Source: Valencia hispanica (taxonomy: Eukaryota; Chordata; Actinopteri; Cyprinodontiformes; Valenciidae). Taken from it: a DNA stretch of 64,000 bases. A program made the position numbers and the translations under genes. Numbering within the stretch: the first letter of the stretch is position 1; each line of letters opens with the position of its first letter. The stretch covers positions 10,396,501-10,460,500 of the forward strand of contig OY747705.1 of NCBI GenBank assembly GCA_963556495.2, given 5' to 3'. This document shows positions 34,401-42,805 of this stretch, in pieces. The notes beneath the pieces were generated by a model, which worked only from the letters and a program-made list of their open reading frames with translations, did no database searches and had not been told where the DNA came from.

Positions 34401-36324
34401 ATAGACTTCAGTGAGGGCCTGCCCCAGACGGTCAGGCTCCCCACGAAGGATGACGGTTTCTGAGCTGCTCTCAGAAGACGGGATCTCAACCGAGACACCA
34501 GTTTTATCCAGGATCTCCTGCAGGGTGTTTCCCCTGGCGCCAATTAAATGTTTGTGCTGAGACTTCTTCACCTCCACTGCAATTGTGGTCGTATTCTTCT
34601 TCTGCAGAAGATACAAGACTAGCTGTACGCAACGTTTTGACAGCAAGCAAAATAGAAGGGTTTTTTCCCCCAGTAAAAATCTGAGAAAATTTCAGATCCT
34701 TTCCCTACCTTCTCCTCAGAAATCTTCTTGATCATAGCCACGGCAAGGGCCACCTGCTCCTTTTCCCCGGTAATGACGATCTCAGTTTTATTCACGCTTG
34801 GAGGGGGGACATTAATGCGCGCGCCAGTTTCCTGCATCATCTCTCCCACTAGCTTGTTGTAGGCCCCATTAATAAAGGGATGGTACACCTTATCAACATT
34901 CACCCTCTCCACAGCACGCTTGTCCTAAAAGAACAAACAAAATAGGGAAATTGAAGAACAAACATAAAAATGAATATCTGGAAATTCTTACATTGTATTG
35001 GTTGCGAAAGAAAGGATTTCAGATACTCCTTCTCTCCACTAACTAGAATGCCGTTTATTTCATTTAAAACACCATGGCAGCGAAAAGACTGCCAACTGCT
35101 GTTAACTCTTCCAACTTAACGAGGCAGTGACCTTGAACTGCAAAACACACTAAATGGAAATGTTACCCCAAAGGGCTGAATTATGCCATAACTATATGGA
35201 CCATCCCCTATAACGTGTACTATGCTTCCAGCCGTTACCTGCTCAGCAGAGATCAACAGGATCTCGTGCTTCGCCTTTTCCAGACCCTCCTTCGTACCAG
35301 AGATCTTGATCTGGTTGCTGGGGTCGTCAGGTCGTGGGATCTGGATTTTGGTGGCAGTCTTGAGCTCTAGCTCCTGAAGCTTTTCTCCATTTTTGCCAAT
35401 GACAAAACGATGGTGTTCCTTTGGGATAGCGACAGTTGCTGAAGCCTGTTAGGATTAGGGAAAAGAAAAAAAAAACATTTCAGACATTCTCTCTCACACA
35501 GACATGTTGAAGAGTAGAAATGACAAAGTCTCATACTTGAGTCTGCAGTCGGGACACAATCTCCTTACGGGCCTTCATCACAGCATCCAGCTTTCCAGAA
35601 ACCATGATCGAGAGACCCTGGTCTTTAGCTAAGGAGAGTTCCAGGTGGGCTCCAGTCTTGTGCATGATGTCCACACAGACCTTCGCTTGGTCTCCTTCCC
35701 CAAACTGGTTAATGTCCTTGTACTTACGCTCCTCCAGCGGCACATGGAAAACCTGGGTCATATTAAAAGACACCTTATTGTTTTTGTACTGAACTCATGA
35801 ATGTGCAATACATAAAGGCAGATCATGTTAAGATTTGTGTCAAGAGGTGAGGAGCAGCTCATCACTGCTGGTGCGTTAGAACGCTGCAACTGTGCAAAAA
35901 CAGATCAGCAAAAATAAACTTCCATAGTTTGGGAAAAGAAACCAGGTCCATTGTTAAAGTAGTACTGATATACCTGGGTGATAACAGAGGACTTGAGAGG
36001 GCGAATCTTTGATGACCAGGCATTGGCAGTTTCCTGCGTCCCCTCAGGTGTGGCCGCTTTCTCAGGGAGAGGTGGGAAGGCATCCTTGTAGGTGGGAAGT
36101 TCATCCTCCTCTTCTCCAGCACCGGGGCCTCCAGCAGCTGGAAGGGAAAAAGAAACAACAAAAAAGGAAGTCAAATGAAACTATTCCATCTAAAAATAAA
36201 AGAAAGTAAAATGATAAACTAATAGTCTTCAGAAATGATGATCCTCACCACCACCTTGCTCTGGCAGAAGCCCACCGCGGTGCTCAATGAAGCTTTCCTG
36301 CGTAAGTACAGCGACTGAGCTCAT
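25401..36324 (-). CDS. hdlbp: Vigilin (high-density lipoprotein-binding protein), complete 26-exon coding region
   Basis: Vigilin is a multi-KH single-stranded nucleic-acid-binding protein of the cytoplasm, associated with ribosomes and the ER; it binds CU-rich mRNA and tRNA. The exons were joined by hand: every intron is GT-AG, the frame stays open throughout, and the CDS is 3819 nt (1272 residues), against 1268 in human. The start is supported by the family N-terminus (MSSVAVLTQESF) and the end by the family C-terminus (FPSFGAPVQ then PWGPKRF, stop at 25401-25403). Fourteen KH units follow an N-terminal region of about 150 residues. The GXXG RNA-binding loop is visible in twelve; KH2 (GAYN) and KH10 (SRRG) are degenerate, KH10 also being degenerate in human. 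All but three exon junctions fall between codons. No frameshift or premature stop was seen, so the gene appears intact. Zebrafish has a and b paralogues; which one this is cannot be decided here. Confidence 0.97.
25512..25526. repeat. Homopolymer G-run (C in hdlbp pre-mRNA)
   Basis: 15 consecutive G on the plus strand, inside the last hdlbp intron close to the 3' splice site. Confidence 0.95.
25583..25723 (-). CDS. hdlbp: hdlbp coding exon 25 (C-terminal tail)
   Basis: It encodes 47 residues beyond the KH array (LSDVVENEAKMAYMRPP, then QSKGFVVREAPWAATNEK), matching the conserved vigilin tail. The donor is AAG|GTGAGC. Confidence 0.94.
25815..25931 (-). CDS. hdlbp: hdlbp coding exon 24 (KH14, second half)
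   Basis: It encodes 39 residues (IDLRFPQSGAADPNLVTVIG to LLNLEEEF). The acceptor is TTTTCAG and the donor TTT|GTAAGC. Confidence 0.95.
26697..26876 (-). CDS. hdlbp: hdlbp coding exon 23 (end of KH13, start of KH14)
   Basis: It encodes 60 residues. DQITITGYEQNAIAARDAI closes KH13, and RVHARIIGARGKGIRKIMDE opens KH14 with loop GARG. The donor is AAG|GTGAGG. Confidence 0.95.
27045..27188 (-). CDS. hdlbp: hdlbp coding exon 22 (KH13, main part)
   Basis: It encodes 48 residues: ALKSFKLTITVDPKYHPKII with GRKGAIITNIRTEHDVNIQF, ending EKNDENQ. The loop is GRKG. The donor is CAG|GTAAAG. Confidence 0.95.
28300..28434 (-). CDS. hdlbp: hdlbp coding exon 21 (KH12, second half)
   Basis: It encodes 45 residues (VNIQVPPPDQQSDRIAITGL to LQAEQEDR), ending in the helical linker. 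The donor is CGG|GTTTGT, leading into a 1.1-kb intron. Confidence 0.94.
28521..28625 (-). CDS. hdlbp: hdlbp coding exon 20 (KH12, first half)
   Basis: It encodes 35 residues, ALVPVTIEVEVPFELHRYII then GQKGSGIRKMMDEFE, with the GQKG loop. The acceptor is CTCTAG and the donor GAG|GTACGC. Confidence 0.95.
28701..28852 (-). CDS. hdlbp: hdlbp coding exon 19 (KH11 insert and end)
   Basis: It encodes the variable acidic insert (PVQENGEANGEVKEPVDPN), also present in human KH11, then CDVIFISGRKERCEAAVEALK. The donor is AAG|GTTGGA, with T at +3 instead of A or G. It was chosen because it alone keeps phase 0 into exon 20 across a 75-bp intron. Confidence 0.9.
28961..29099 (-). CDS. hdlbp: hdlbp coding exon 18 (KH11, first part)
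   Basis: It encodes DAQVTIECVITQKFHRSIMG then PKGSRIQQITRDHNVLIKFP with the GPKG loop, ending EREDPQ in phase 1. The donor is AAG|GTAAAA. Confidence 0.94.
29204..29422 (-). CDS. hdlbp: hdlbp coding exon 17 (KH10, degenerate loop)
   Basis: It encodes 73 residues. The loop position reads SRRG (HHRYFVSRRGQVLRDLADE), lacking the first glycine as in human (IRRG). GGVMVSFPRTASQSEKVTLKG follows. About 25 nt into the next intron there is a T-run of about 20. Confidence 0.95.
29848..30069 (-). CDS. hdlbp: hdlbp coding exon 16 (KH9)
   Basis: It encodes 74 residues with loop GKGG (YHKFLIGKGGGNIRKVRDS) and ARIIFPTSEDKDQELITVVG. The acceptor follows AAAACAG and the donor is GTATGT. Confidence 0.95.
30245..30463 (-). 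CDS. hdlbp: hdlbp coding exon 15 (KH8)
   Basis: It encodes 73 residues forming a whole KH domain with loop GSKG (LHNSLIGSKGRLVRSIMEE) and GGVHIHFPTEGSGLDKVTIRG. The donor is AAG|GTTTGT. Confidence 0.95.
30548..30679 (-). CDS. hdlbp: hdlbp coding exon 14 (KH7, second half)
   Basis: It encodes 44 residues (IREETNTKIDLPAENSNSEM to LAIQKEL). The acceptor is GTGTAG and the donor CTG|GTGAAC; both ends are in phase 0. Confidence 0.94.
30791..30877 (-). CDS. hdlbp: hdlbp coding exon 13 (KH7, first half)
   Basis: It encodes 29 residues, VENSYTLSVPIFKQFHRNII then GKGGSNIKK. The donor AAG|GTGCTG is weak beyond the GT. The 111-bp intron that follows carries a long T-rich run. Confidence 0.93.
31544..31657 (-). 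CDS. hdlbp: hdlbp coding exon 12 (KH6, second half)
   Basis: It encodes 38 residues (VIINFPDPAQKSEIVQLRGP to QKIVAEM). The acceptor is TTCCAG and the donor ATG|GTAAAC. Confidence 0.94.
31750..31854 (-). CDS. hdlbp: hdlbp coding exon 11 (KH6, first half)
   Basis: It encodes 35 residues, ENERTKDLIIEQRFHRAIIG then QKGEKIKEVRDKFPE, with the GQKG loop. The upstream intron is only 84 bp. The donor is GTCAGT and both ends are in phase 0. Confidence 0.95.
31939..32078 (-). CDS. hdlbp: hdlbp coding exon 10 (KH5, second part)
   Basis: It completes the split codon and encodes INRIKEQHKVTVRIPP, then DNEKSNLIRIEGDPQG and ELLELASRM. The donor after the final ATG codon is GTCAGT. Confidence 0.94.
32165..32243 (-). 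CDS. hdlbp: hdlbp coding exon 9 (KH5, first part)
   Basis: It encodes VSRMDYTEITVDPKFHRHLIGKGGVN with the GKGG loop and ends in phase 1. The donor is A|GTAAGT. It was too short and flanked too tightly to appear as a long open frame, and was found from its conserved residues and splice sites. Confidence 0.92.
32244..34012 (-). other. hdlbp intron 8 (1.77 kb), with LINE-derived insertion
   Basis: The largest intron inside the coding part apart from the 5' intron. About 550 bp of it is a LINE 3' region in the plus orientation. The remainder (33120-34000) has no recognisable feature. Confidence 0.7.
32585..33112 (+). mobile_element. L2-type LINE 3' end (truncated copy)
   Basis: Nearly identical to 51590-52100: GGTCTGGTATCCTGCTTGGC, GGACGGGGGGCATCGACTGG, TTCTTCCTGTTAAAGGGGAG, and a tail ATAAATAAACTGAATTAAAA. 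It is antisense to hdlbp. The 140 bp just upstream (from 32440) do not match the LINE, so the head may be a different sequence. Confidence 0.85.
34013..34117 (-). CDS. hdlbp: hdlbp coding exon 8 (KH4, second half)
   Basis: It encodes 35 residues (VHLEFTEGVDKIILDGPP to IVADL), the beta strand and last helix of KH4. Its donor opens the 1.77-kb intron that contains a LINE-derived insertion. Confidence 0.94.
34202..34309 (-). CDS. hdlbp: hdlbp coding exon 7 (KH4, first half)
   Basis: It encodes 36 residues with the GKKG loop (LHRFIIGKKGQNLAKITQQMPK). The KH fold is completed by the next exon across an 84-bp intron. The donor is AAG|GTGAGG. Confidence 0.94.
34395..34601 (-). CDS. hdlbp: hdlbp coding exon 6 (KH3)
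   Basis: It encodes 69 residues with the loop GARG in HKHLIGARGNTLQEIL, then VSVEIPSSESSSETVILRG. It begins with AAG codons joining the basic KKNTTT segment. The acceptor is TTCTGCAG and the donor GTGAAG. Confidence 0.95.
34709..34924 (-). CDS. hdlbp: hdlbp coding exon 5 (KH2, degenerate loop)
   Basis: It encodes 72 residues. The usual GXXG position reads GAYN (HPFINGAYNKLVGEMM); human has GPYN, so this is a family property and not damage. The rest (ARINVPPPSVNKTEIVITG) is conserved. Both ends are in phase 0. Confidence 0.95.
35239..35445 (-). CDS. hdlbp: hdlbp coding exon 4 (KH1)
   Basis: It encodes 69 residues forming one complete KH domain: HHRFVIGKNGEKLQ holds the GKNG loop, followed by TKIQIPRPDDPS and the terminal helix. 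The donor is GTAACGG and both ends are in phase 0. Confidence 0.95.
35537..35752 (-). CDS. hdlbp: hdlbp coding exon 3 (KH-like region before KH1)
   Basis: It encodes 72 residues starting VFHVPLEERKYKD and ending IVSRLQTQ. It has a KH-like end (LSIMVSGKLDAVMKARKEI) but no GXXG loop, as in other vertebrate vigilins. The acceptor is CCCAG and the donor GTATGAG; both ends are in phase 0. Confidence 0.95.
35974..36137 (-). CDS. hdlbp: hdlbp coding exon 2 (N-terminal PTYKDAFPPLP region)
   Basis: The acceptor is CTTCCAG and the donor CAG|GTATAT. The exon encodes an acidic linker, then the conserved TYKDAFPPLPEKAA and KIRPLKSSVITQ segments found before the KH array. It completes the phase-1 codon from exon 1 and ends in phase 0. 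Confidence 0.95.
36249..36324 (-). CDS. hdlbp: hdlbp coding exon 1 (start codon)
   Basis: The ATG is at 36324-36322 and encodes the conserved vigilin N-terminus MSSVAVLTQESF followed by IEHRGGLLPEQGG. The donor is G|GTGAGG and the exon ends in phase 1. The bases GATCTTAACC precede the ATG. The same exon probably carries 5' UTR back to an acceptor at about 36365. Confidence 0.95.
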
Positions 36325-36364
36325 GGTTAAGATCCCACGTCAAACACAGAGTCCGAGTGTGTCA
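36325..36364 (-). other. hdlbp: hdlbp 5' UTR part of the start-codon exon
   Basis: The minus strand reads CGTTTTCAG then TGACACACTC, a plausible acceptor 40 nt upstream of the ATG. The segment contains no ATG, and its TGA stops any short upstream frame entering from a preceding exon. Confidence 0.55.
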
Positions 36365-37392
36365 CTGAAAACGAAGCTCATGTTATTTTATTACGGTTAC
36401 AATCACAATCCAGTTAGCAACTAAAGCATCAGGTTCAAACAACTGGAATTTGAAAAATTCCTTTTTTTTTTAAAGGAAGCAACTAAATCATTGTATTTAC
36501 CCTCAAGAGCATTGGAGGTTTTATTTGTTTAGGTTATTTGCATGGTTGTATCTACATCTAACTTATTGCTGTGAAGCCAATTTCATATCATCAATTCAGT
36601 GGAACAGTTGTGACCTTCATGTTCTATAGTTATTACAATTTCATTTCTTATTAGCAAGTTATTACACCATTGGCTTAACTACATGTAAATGAGTCGGGAA
36701 ACATTTAAAATCAAGAACTAGACATGATTTATTATTATTTTTTAAACAAAGTCAAATGTGCTAGCTCATCATAATTGAACTTTGGCTTTTACTTTATCTA
36801 ATCTACTTTTATCACAAAAACCCAATGGTCCAAAGATCATGATCACCTTCGTTACATTAGTAATGTCAACTATAGCGACCCATTTTTGTCTCACTTCAAA
36901 CAGCACAATTCCAAGAATAATAGTTGGGTGAAGGTTAAGAGGATTTCACTCAGTGACCCCTCTCTATGTCCACAATGCAGAGGATTAAAGTCCGTGAGCA
37001 GACATGTCTTAGATCTTTGAGCCAAAGGTTCATTTCCAAGAGGGGAAACTCAGGAATCCTTTCACCTTTACCCAACAGTTATGTTGGATGTTATGCACGT
37101 GTAGGTGTTGATTAAAAGGTGTTTTGGTGACGAAAACGTGACCAATGAAGAACAGAGGGTGGTGAAAAAATAAAAATAAAAATCAGAAGGTATGAAAACT
37201 CATCCCTGTTTGCAAGAACAATGAGTGAGATTAAATATTTTTTTTTGTCATAAACCAGCGGCCGCCTAGCTTAGCAAACTAACAAATCTACACCGCCTAT
37301 CTAGTCAGTACCTGGTAATGCTGTATTACCCAACAACAAGCAACAAGTTCAACCAGCGGTTTTAATAACCATAATCACGTCACGATCTAATG

Positions 37393-37577
37393 CAGCGCTT
37401 TTCCCAACCCTGCTCCTCGAGGCACAACGCCCTGCATGTTTTACATGCTTCGGCACACTTGATTTCAAGTGGATGGCTGATCAACAGGCTTCTGCTAAGG
37501 CCGGCAAGGTAAAGCAGGGAGACATCTAAAACATGCAGGCCCAGAGTGCCTAGAGGAGTAGGGTTGGGAAAACACTC
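37393..37577. mobile_element. hAT-type MITE in the first hdlbp intron
   Basis: The left end CAGCGCTTTTCCCAACCCTG and the right end CAGGGTTGGGAAAAC-like (TAGGGTTGGGAAAACACTC) are complementary. Both arms carry CTGCATGTTTTA / TAAAACATGCAGG. Flanks ATCTAATG and CTCTAAAA share a TCTAA core. Confidence 0.7.
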
Positions 37578-37804
37578 CTCTAAAAGGGCTTGCTGTGATG
37601 AACTACCATCACATGTTTATGACCACATTCCTCCGCTTTAAAAGGGTGGCAACATGGTGATAAAGAAACGCGCTGGTGTCAGTAACGTCCTCGTGTGTTC
37701 GTGCAGGTGTGTATGAGGCATGCAGAGTGCTCAAAACCGGCGACCCAGGTACGAGCGTTCTCTTTCTGTCAAGCTACTTCCATATAAATGCCACAATCTC
37801 TCTC

Positions 37805-37834
37805 TATATCTATCCATCTATCTATCTATCTATC
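37805..37834. repeat. TATC microsatellite
   Basis: Short run of TATC/TCTA units in the first hdlbp intron, with one variant unit (TATCCATC). Confidence 0.85.
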
Positions 37835-37878
37835 AAGTGTTCAAAACAGTAAGTGTTAAACTGAAAACCTTTGCTTAC

Positions 37879-37933
37879 CTTCTCCACGCTCATTGCTGGT
37901 GCAAGTTTATAAGCTTTTGATTTGCGGGTTCAG
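37879..37933 (-). other. hdlbp: Candidate 5' UTR exon of hdlbp (55 nt)
   Basis: An acceptor (TTTATTTTAG) and a strong donor (AAG|GTAAGC) flank 55 nt in the first long intron. The piece carries ATGAGCGTGGAGAAG; spliced to the 36364 acceptor this would give a five-codon upstream ORF ending at TGA. No expression evidence is available, so it may be a chance pair of sites. Confidence 0.3.
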
Positions 37934-38243
37934 CTAAAATAAACTGAAATTGACCGCGCCGTTTTATACCCGGGATCAAATTGGAATGCATGATATCGAC
38001 TTTGAACTCATCTACTGTATATGACTGGACTGACCGGATCTATCCCGTCACCTTTTGCAAATTATCTTGAGACAACAGTTGTAGTGAATAGATTAGAAGA
38101 TCTACTCCATGTGAAGGATTTCAGTGCTGCATGCGTATAAACTTACCAGCTAAATGGTCAGTTACCAGATAATCCGTCCTGTAAAATGCAAGTTCCCGTC
38201 AGCCTGCCAGCTTTTACCTGTTTAAAAAACACACAAAAAAAAA

Positions 38244-38256
38244 GGGGGGGGGGGGG
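38244..38256. repeat. Homopolymer G-run
   Basis: 13 consecutive G on the plus strand within the first hdlbp intron. Confidence 0.9.
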
Positions 38257-40657
38257 TAAGAATTCCAAAGCAAAATCATTTCCGTCTGCATACAACTTAA
38301 ACTGCTGTAGTCTTCTAAGTACATACAAATAGATTCGTCATAAACGTGCCAGCTAATGAATGATTGATAAATCAGACCAATTGCTTTCCTAAGCACAAAC
38401 CTCCACAAAGTTTCAGCTTTTAGGCAATGACTCGGCTAGAGTGGCATCATTTAGACTTTCACATAAAAAGCAGTATTCACTGTGATGGTCGCCGGGATGC
38501 GATTTGGGGAAAAGAGGGGGCAAAAACGGTATCTTAGCCAAGGTGGAAGGACCAGCATGAACAATGCCCACCCCAATCAACGTACTCCTCCCGTGGCAAA
38601 ACAGTCTGTATGTTTTTTATTTTAATATATTATAATAATCGAGAGGTGAAGTTCAAGTGTAATTTATGCATATTGAATTGACCTTTGCAGAAGGACTGTA
38701 AGAAAACTTCCACATTTTTTATTTATGATCCATCTAGCCAATCATTCTTTTGGTGTGCGGGATTCATTTGGATTGGACCACTGGGACATTTTCAGGAGTG
38801 CTGTGAATTATGCTAGAGGTAAAAAATAAATAAAAAAGACATTTTAACTTCAGCACAGTGAACAGGGAGGGCCGTTGGCTGTGCTCTGCCATCGCACAAC
38901 ATACTAACAAGAGTAGACTCCGATGCAGCGTGCGGTGCCTTCTATGTGCAACGGACTGTATCCAGTGAAGTTTCACAAGTTTGCTGTCCCTCAAGATGGC
39001 TCATTACCATAAAAGTCAAACCCTTTTAGTAAACAGTAACCGCTAGGTCATGAGTGACATTGTGAAGCTTTCTTTCTTTCTTTTTTTAAACACTAGGGAA
39101 AGGAAAAACCTCTGCACTCATGCAGCATATAATTAGGCATGCTACCAACTGTGGATAGAGTTTTATCTTTGTACCAATTACTGGCCACAAAAAAATAAAA
39201 ATGGTGTACATCAGGTTCGATTTTTAATAACAAGTGCACTAAACTAACTTTGTATCCAGTGCTGCTACACAACAATGGATTGGATCCATTTGTCTTTTAA
39301 AGTGCGTTCGACAGTTTCACATATAGAAATAAATAAAACGAAACCCAATAACAGTCGATAGGGGAGCACATGCTTTGCTGGCCCTAGTAACATCTGGTGT
39401 CCATGGTTTCGAACACCTCCAACTGCAAAACCTATTTTTTTCCACCCATATGCTTTTAACTACAGTTATCTAAACACTGAACAGGTAGAATATTCATAGC
39501 ATAACATCGGCAAAACCAACGTTTGGGCCAAACTTCGATATTGTTTCATATAAACTGATTATAAATGACCTCTAAATCGTATACATAAAAATAAAAAAAA
39601 TCTATCGTTTTTATTTACCCTAATACATCTACTCAACTGTTTTGAGGTACAGCTCCTTTGAGAACTTAGCCAACATAATTTGTATTATGATGAAACGTAA
39701 AATACAGTACAGTAAAGCTAAGGAGAGGAAAAAAAGAGGTATTACTGAAAAGCAAATTAACACGAATGATATTTGTTCAAGAACTACTAATATGTCAACG
39801 TCTAGTTGCTATGTAGTCCAAGTTAACTTACATTAATATTTCCTACAGCAAGCCAACCTTCGAGCCTCGATGACATTATAGTCTAAATCCCATCTTATAG
39901 ACTTAGGAAGGCAGCTAACAGGATATCATGTTAACTAGCTGACAGCTGCCAACGACACTTTAAAGCACTATTAATGCTAGGTGCCTTCGTATCGGCTAAC
40001 CTTTCCTAGCCGAAAAAAGATATATATTATCAGCCTGATATAAAACTATTCTATCAAATGAGGGCACAGATTACGTTAGGTCACTGAGTAGAGGTGTCAG
40101 AGCCACAAGGACAAACACAGAAGGGTTGCTTATTAGCTCAGAGACCAGAGCGTGTTAGCAAACTTGCTAAAAACTTTAACTGCGGCGTGTGACACGTAGC
40201 CCTTCGGCTAATAGGTAGCCTCAAGTTAGCTTGCCTAACTCTCACTTGGAAAACACAACTTAAGTCGCTCTGTTTTGCAGTTAGGGACATTGGAATGTCA
40301 GCTAAATAAAAGCTAAAAACTTTACAATAAATCCCAACTGCATATTTAGAGCGCGGTCGTGTCATTTCATACGGCTTGTCCAAGATTAGCACACTCAAAA
40401 GTACAAGTCCAACTACAGCCTAGCTAGTGAGCTAACTGTTAGCTTCCATTACGTTCGACTGGCGAGCTAAGTCCACGTAGGCACACAGCTGAGAAGGGTT
40501 GAAATGACACGGAGTCAGGCCAGAACATAGTGTAATATACAGAGCTTACCATCGAACTGGCCCAAAGATAAGTACCGCGGTGTTTTATAAGTGATCAGTA
40601 CAAATCACGGATGACAGGAACGCGGAGGTATTGAACTGAAGACGAGCCAGTACTTAC

Positions 40658-40713
40658 TTATTTTTTGTGTTCGTCTGCCCTGAAGGTGCAGAAGCTGAGC
40701 TGAAATTCCACTG
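40658..40713 (-). other. hdlbp: Candidate first (non-coding) exon of hdlbp
   Basis: It runs from about 30 nt downstream of a TATA box to a strong donor (ATAA|GTAAGTA). A second good donor (GATG|GTAAGC, exon end at 40550) lies 108 nt further downstream, so the exon may have two 5' splice sites. The transcription start is inferred from TATA spacing only. Confidence 0.45.
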
Positions 40714-40740
40714 GCGAGAAGGTGGGAGTGAAGCCTGACG

Positions 40741-40748
40741 GATATATA
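40741..40748 (-). promoter_or_regulatory. TATA-like box of the hdlbp promoter
   Basis: The minus strand reads CTCTATATATCCG about 30 nt before the inferred first exon, in locally GC-richer sequence. It sits about 4.4 kb upstream of the hdlbp ATG with no other gene between. Confidence 0.45.
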
Positions 40749-40749
40749 G

Positions 40750-42069
40750 AGGTCCCCGCCACCAATCATGTCCTCCAACGTCACGTCCAAGAGTCCGGTT
40801 ACGAACAACTTCTCTTTCATTACTGACCCTTTGATGAATCCACAACTTCTGCTACTTTTCAATTATTCCAACGCTGGGATTATTGTGGTCATTTCTAGGA
40901 AGTGAAACGCCAAAGCGGCGACATTTGTTGTGAACAACACCGGTAATAAATGATCAGGTTCACTAGCATTGTCTTGAAAAGAATTAAGTAAATAACTTTT
41001 TAAGAAATAACTTTTTCCATTTTTATTAAGGAAAAATAAAGCTCATAACGTGTTAAGTTTCAAATTCTGAAGTTCATGCAGAATGGATGTCTTGAAATCA
41101 CACCTCAAAAGCATAAAGCTGTTACCTTAAATTAATTCTAAGATTGTCTCAATGCATTTTTCAAATGCATGTATCTTTTGCTAAAAATGGCAAAAACTGC
41201 CCGACTTCTCTTTTTTTACTACAGCTGCTAATTTTAGGGGTCGCCGGCAGGTCACTTGCAGGAAAGCCTTTACATCTGCTACCTTCCTACGCCTTCCGTG
41301 TTTTTATTCATGAGGCATCAAGACATCCTCAAACCATCCATCATTGCAGGTCTCCTTGCAGTCTTTTAAACTTCTCAGATACACTTCCATCTTCCTTCTG
41401 TCATAGACCATCCTAGTCATCTTCATCCTAATTACAATCTCTTCATCACCATTAAACCTATCCACTCCTACATTTTAATATTTTTTTTTTCCAGCTTTAT
41501 AACCTTGTGTAAGATTGCGACTGTGAGCAATGAATGACCTTATATCAAATTATGGCTAAACATATTCTGTTGAGTTCTTTGGAATCCAGTCCAGTGTTCT
41601 GAAGTGTTTTTTTTTTAAGCCGAGTTGCTGGAAGGTTGTTAGAAACTTAGCAAATACACTTATTGGCACCTGTAAAAACCTTCAAATGAATTCATCTTTT
41701 ATTGCAGTAACATAAATCCTACATAAATATATATTTGCAAAGTCCAACCTCTGATTTGAGTACATTTATTAGGGAAAAAAAAACATGCTAAGAATTATTT
41801 TGACAAAATCTCTGGTGACAGAACCGTTGTCTGTACAACCTCCTTTTTTTTTTAACCAATCAGACAGTGCTTTCCTTCTCTTTTGTAACAAGAAACCTTT
41901 GTACCTTGTAAAGTCTCTTTAAATTGTCTAGAGTCCAGGATTCTAGGTCTGGTATTCTTAAGTATTCAAAACTATTGCAACAAAACAAGCCCATATCAAC
42001 AGTCCTCCTCTACCACTGGGCTTGACAGTTGGTGTGAGGTGAATCCTGGATCCAAGCTGCTGGAATCAG
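40750..42069. other. Intergenic upstream of hdlbp, nothing firm
   Basis: AT-rich with a few T-runs. Phrases near 41640-42040 (for example CTGGGCTTGACAGTTGGTGT) resemble decayed DNA-transposon sequence but no ends can be set. Confidence 0.35.
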
Positions 42070-42330
42070 CCTTCTACTGTAGGGTCTCTGGGCTCCCACT
42101 TTATAGATAGGCTGATGAGCTCTGTCGTCTCAGCTCAAAGCTGCTCCCTTCCGTCAAAAGGAGTCAGTTGAGGTGGTTCGGTGATCTAATTAGTATCCTC
42201 CCTGGCTACATCCCTTTGGGGTTCTCTAGGCATGCCCGACTGGAAAGAGACCCTGGGGTAGATCCAGAACTTGCTGGAGAGATTATACATCCCCTCTGGC
42301 CTGAGGACCTCTGGGGAACCCCTTGAATGA
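42070..42330 (+). mobile_element. Rex3/RTE-type LINE fragment (C-terminal coding end)
   Basis: Reads as the last part of an RTE-clade ORF: GGGTCTCTGGGCTCCCACTT, AAAGGAGTCAGTTGAGGTGG then TTCGGTGATCT, and GACTGGAAAGAGACCCTGGG then GTAGATCCAG. It is truncated on both sides and carries many changes. Confidence 0.75.
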
Positions 42331-42431
42331 GATGAAGGTTGTCGTCAAGGAGGGAGATGTTTTGACCCGCTGCCACAGCGACACAACCACCTTACTTAGC
42401 AGTCACCTTGAGATGTTTTTCCATATGAAGT

Positions 42432-42632
42432 GGGGTTGCTGTATACTGTCTCCGGAACTCTATAACAGTTTGCCTTTTAATATTAGGTCTGCCCAATCTT
42501 ATATTTTAGTTCTATGTCACAATTTTTATATTCTGTAACATCATTGTAATCTTTAACCCTGTCTTACCATGTAAAGAACTTTGGACAGTAGTACTGTTGT
42601 AAATGTGCTATATAAATACATTTGAACTTGAC
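42432..42632 (+). mobile_element. LINE 3' end fragment
   Basis: A short coding remnant (LYNSLPFNIRSAQSY, matching the WNSLPxxIRSA end of L2/CR1-like ORFs) is followed by a tail TGTAAATGTGCTATATAAAT. It abuts the Rex3 piece on one side and a SINE on the other. Confidence 0.65.
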
Positions 42633-42635
42633 CTT

Positions 42636-42780
42636 GTCCTGTGTGTCTCTGTGTTGCCCTGCGATGGACTGGCTAGGGTGTACACCCCACCTCTCGCCCG
42701 ATGAATGCTGGAGATAGGCACCAGCCCCCCGCAACCCTGCATAGGATAGAGACGGTATAGATAATGGATGGATGGATAGA
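42636..42780 (+). mobile_element. SINE 3' half with GGAT tail
   Basis: TGTCTCTGTGTTGCCCTGCG, ATGGACTGGCTAGGGTGTAC and GGAGATAGGCACCAGCCCCC match the SINE at 50174-50556, ending in (GGAT)n. The tRNA head is missing. Confidence 0.8.
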
Positions 42781-42805
42781 AATTAAATGTTGTAACTCAA
42801 ATCAT

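Larger units (their letters stand above)
36365..40657 (-). other. First hdlbp intron region (4.3 kb, non-coding)
   Basis: This holds a hAT-type MITE (37393-37577), a TATC microsatellite (37805-37834), a 13-G run (38244-38256) and a candidate 5' UTR exon (37879-37933). Between 38260 and 40540 I see no coding or repeat signal. The AATAAA-like and homopolymer stretches there are ordinary for intronic DNA. Confidence 0.5.

Noticed and set aside
40583..40589. TATAAAA on the minus strand as a second hdlbp promoter
   Set aside because: A start about 30 nt downstream would leave only a few bases before the donor at 40550, too short for a credible first exon.
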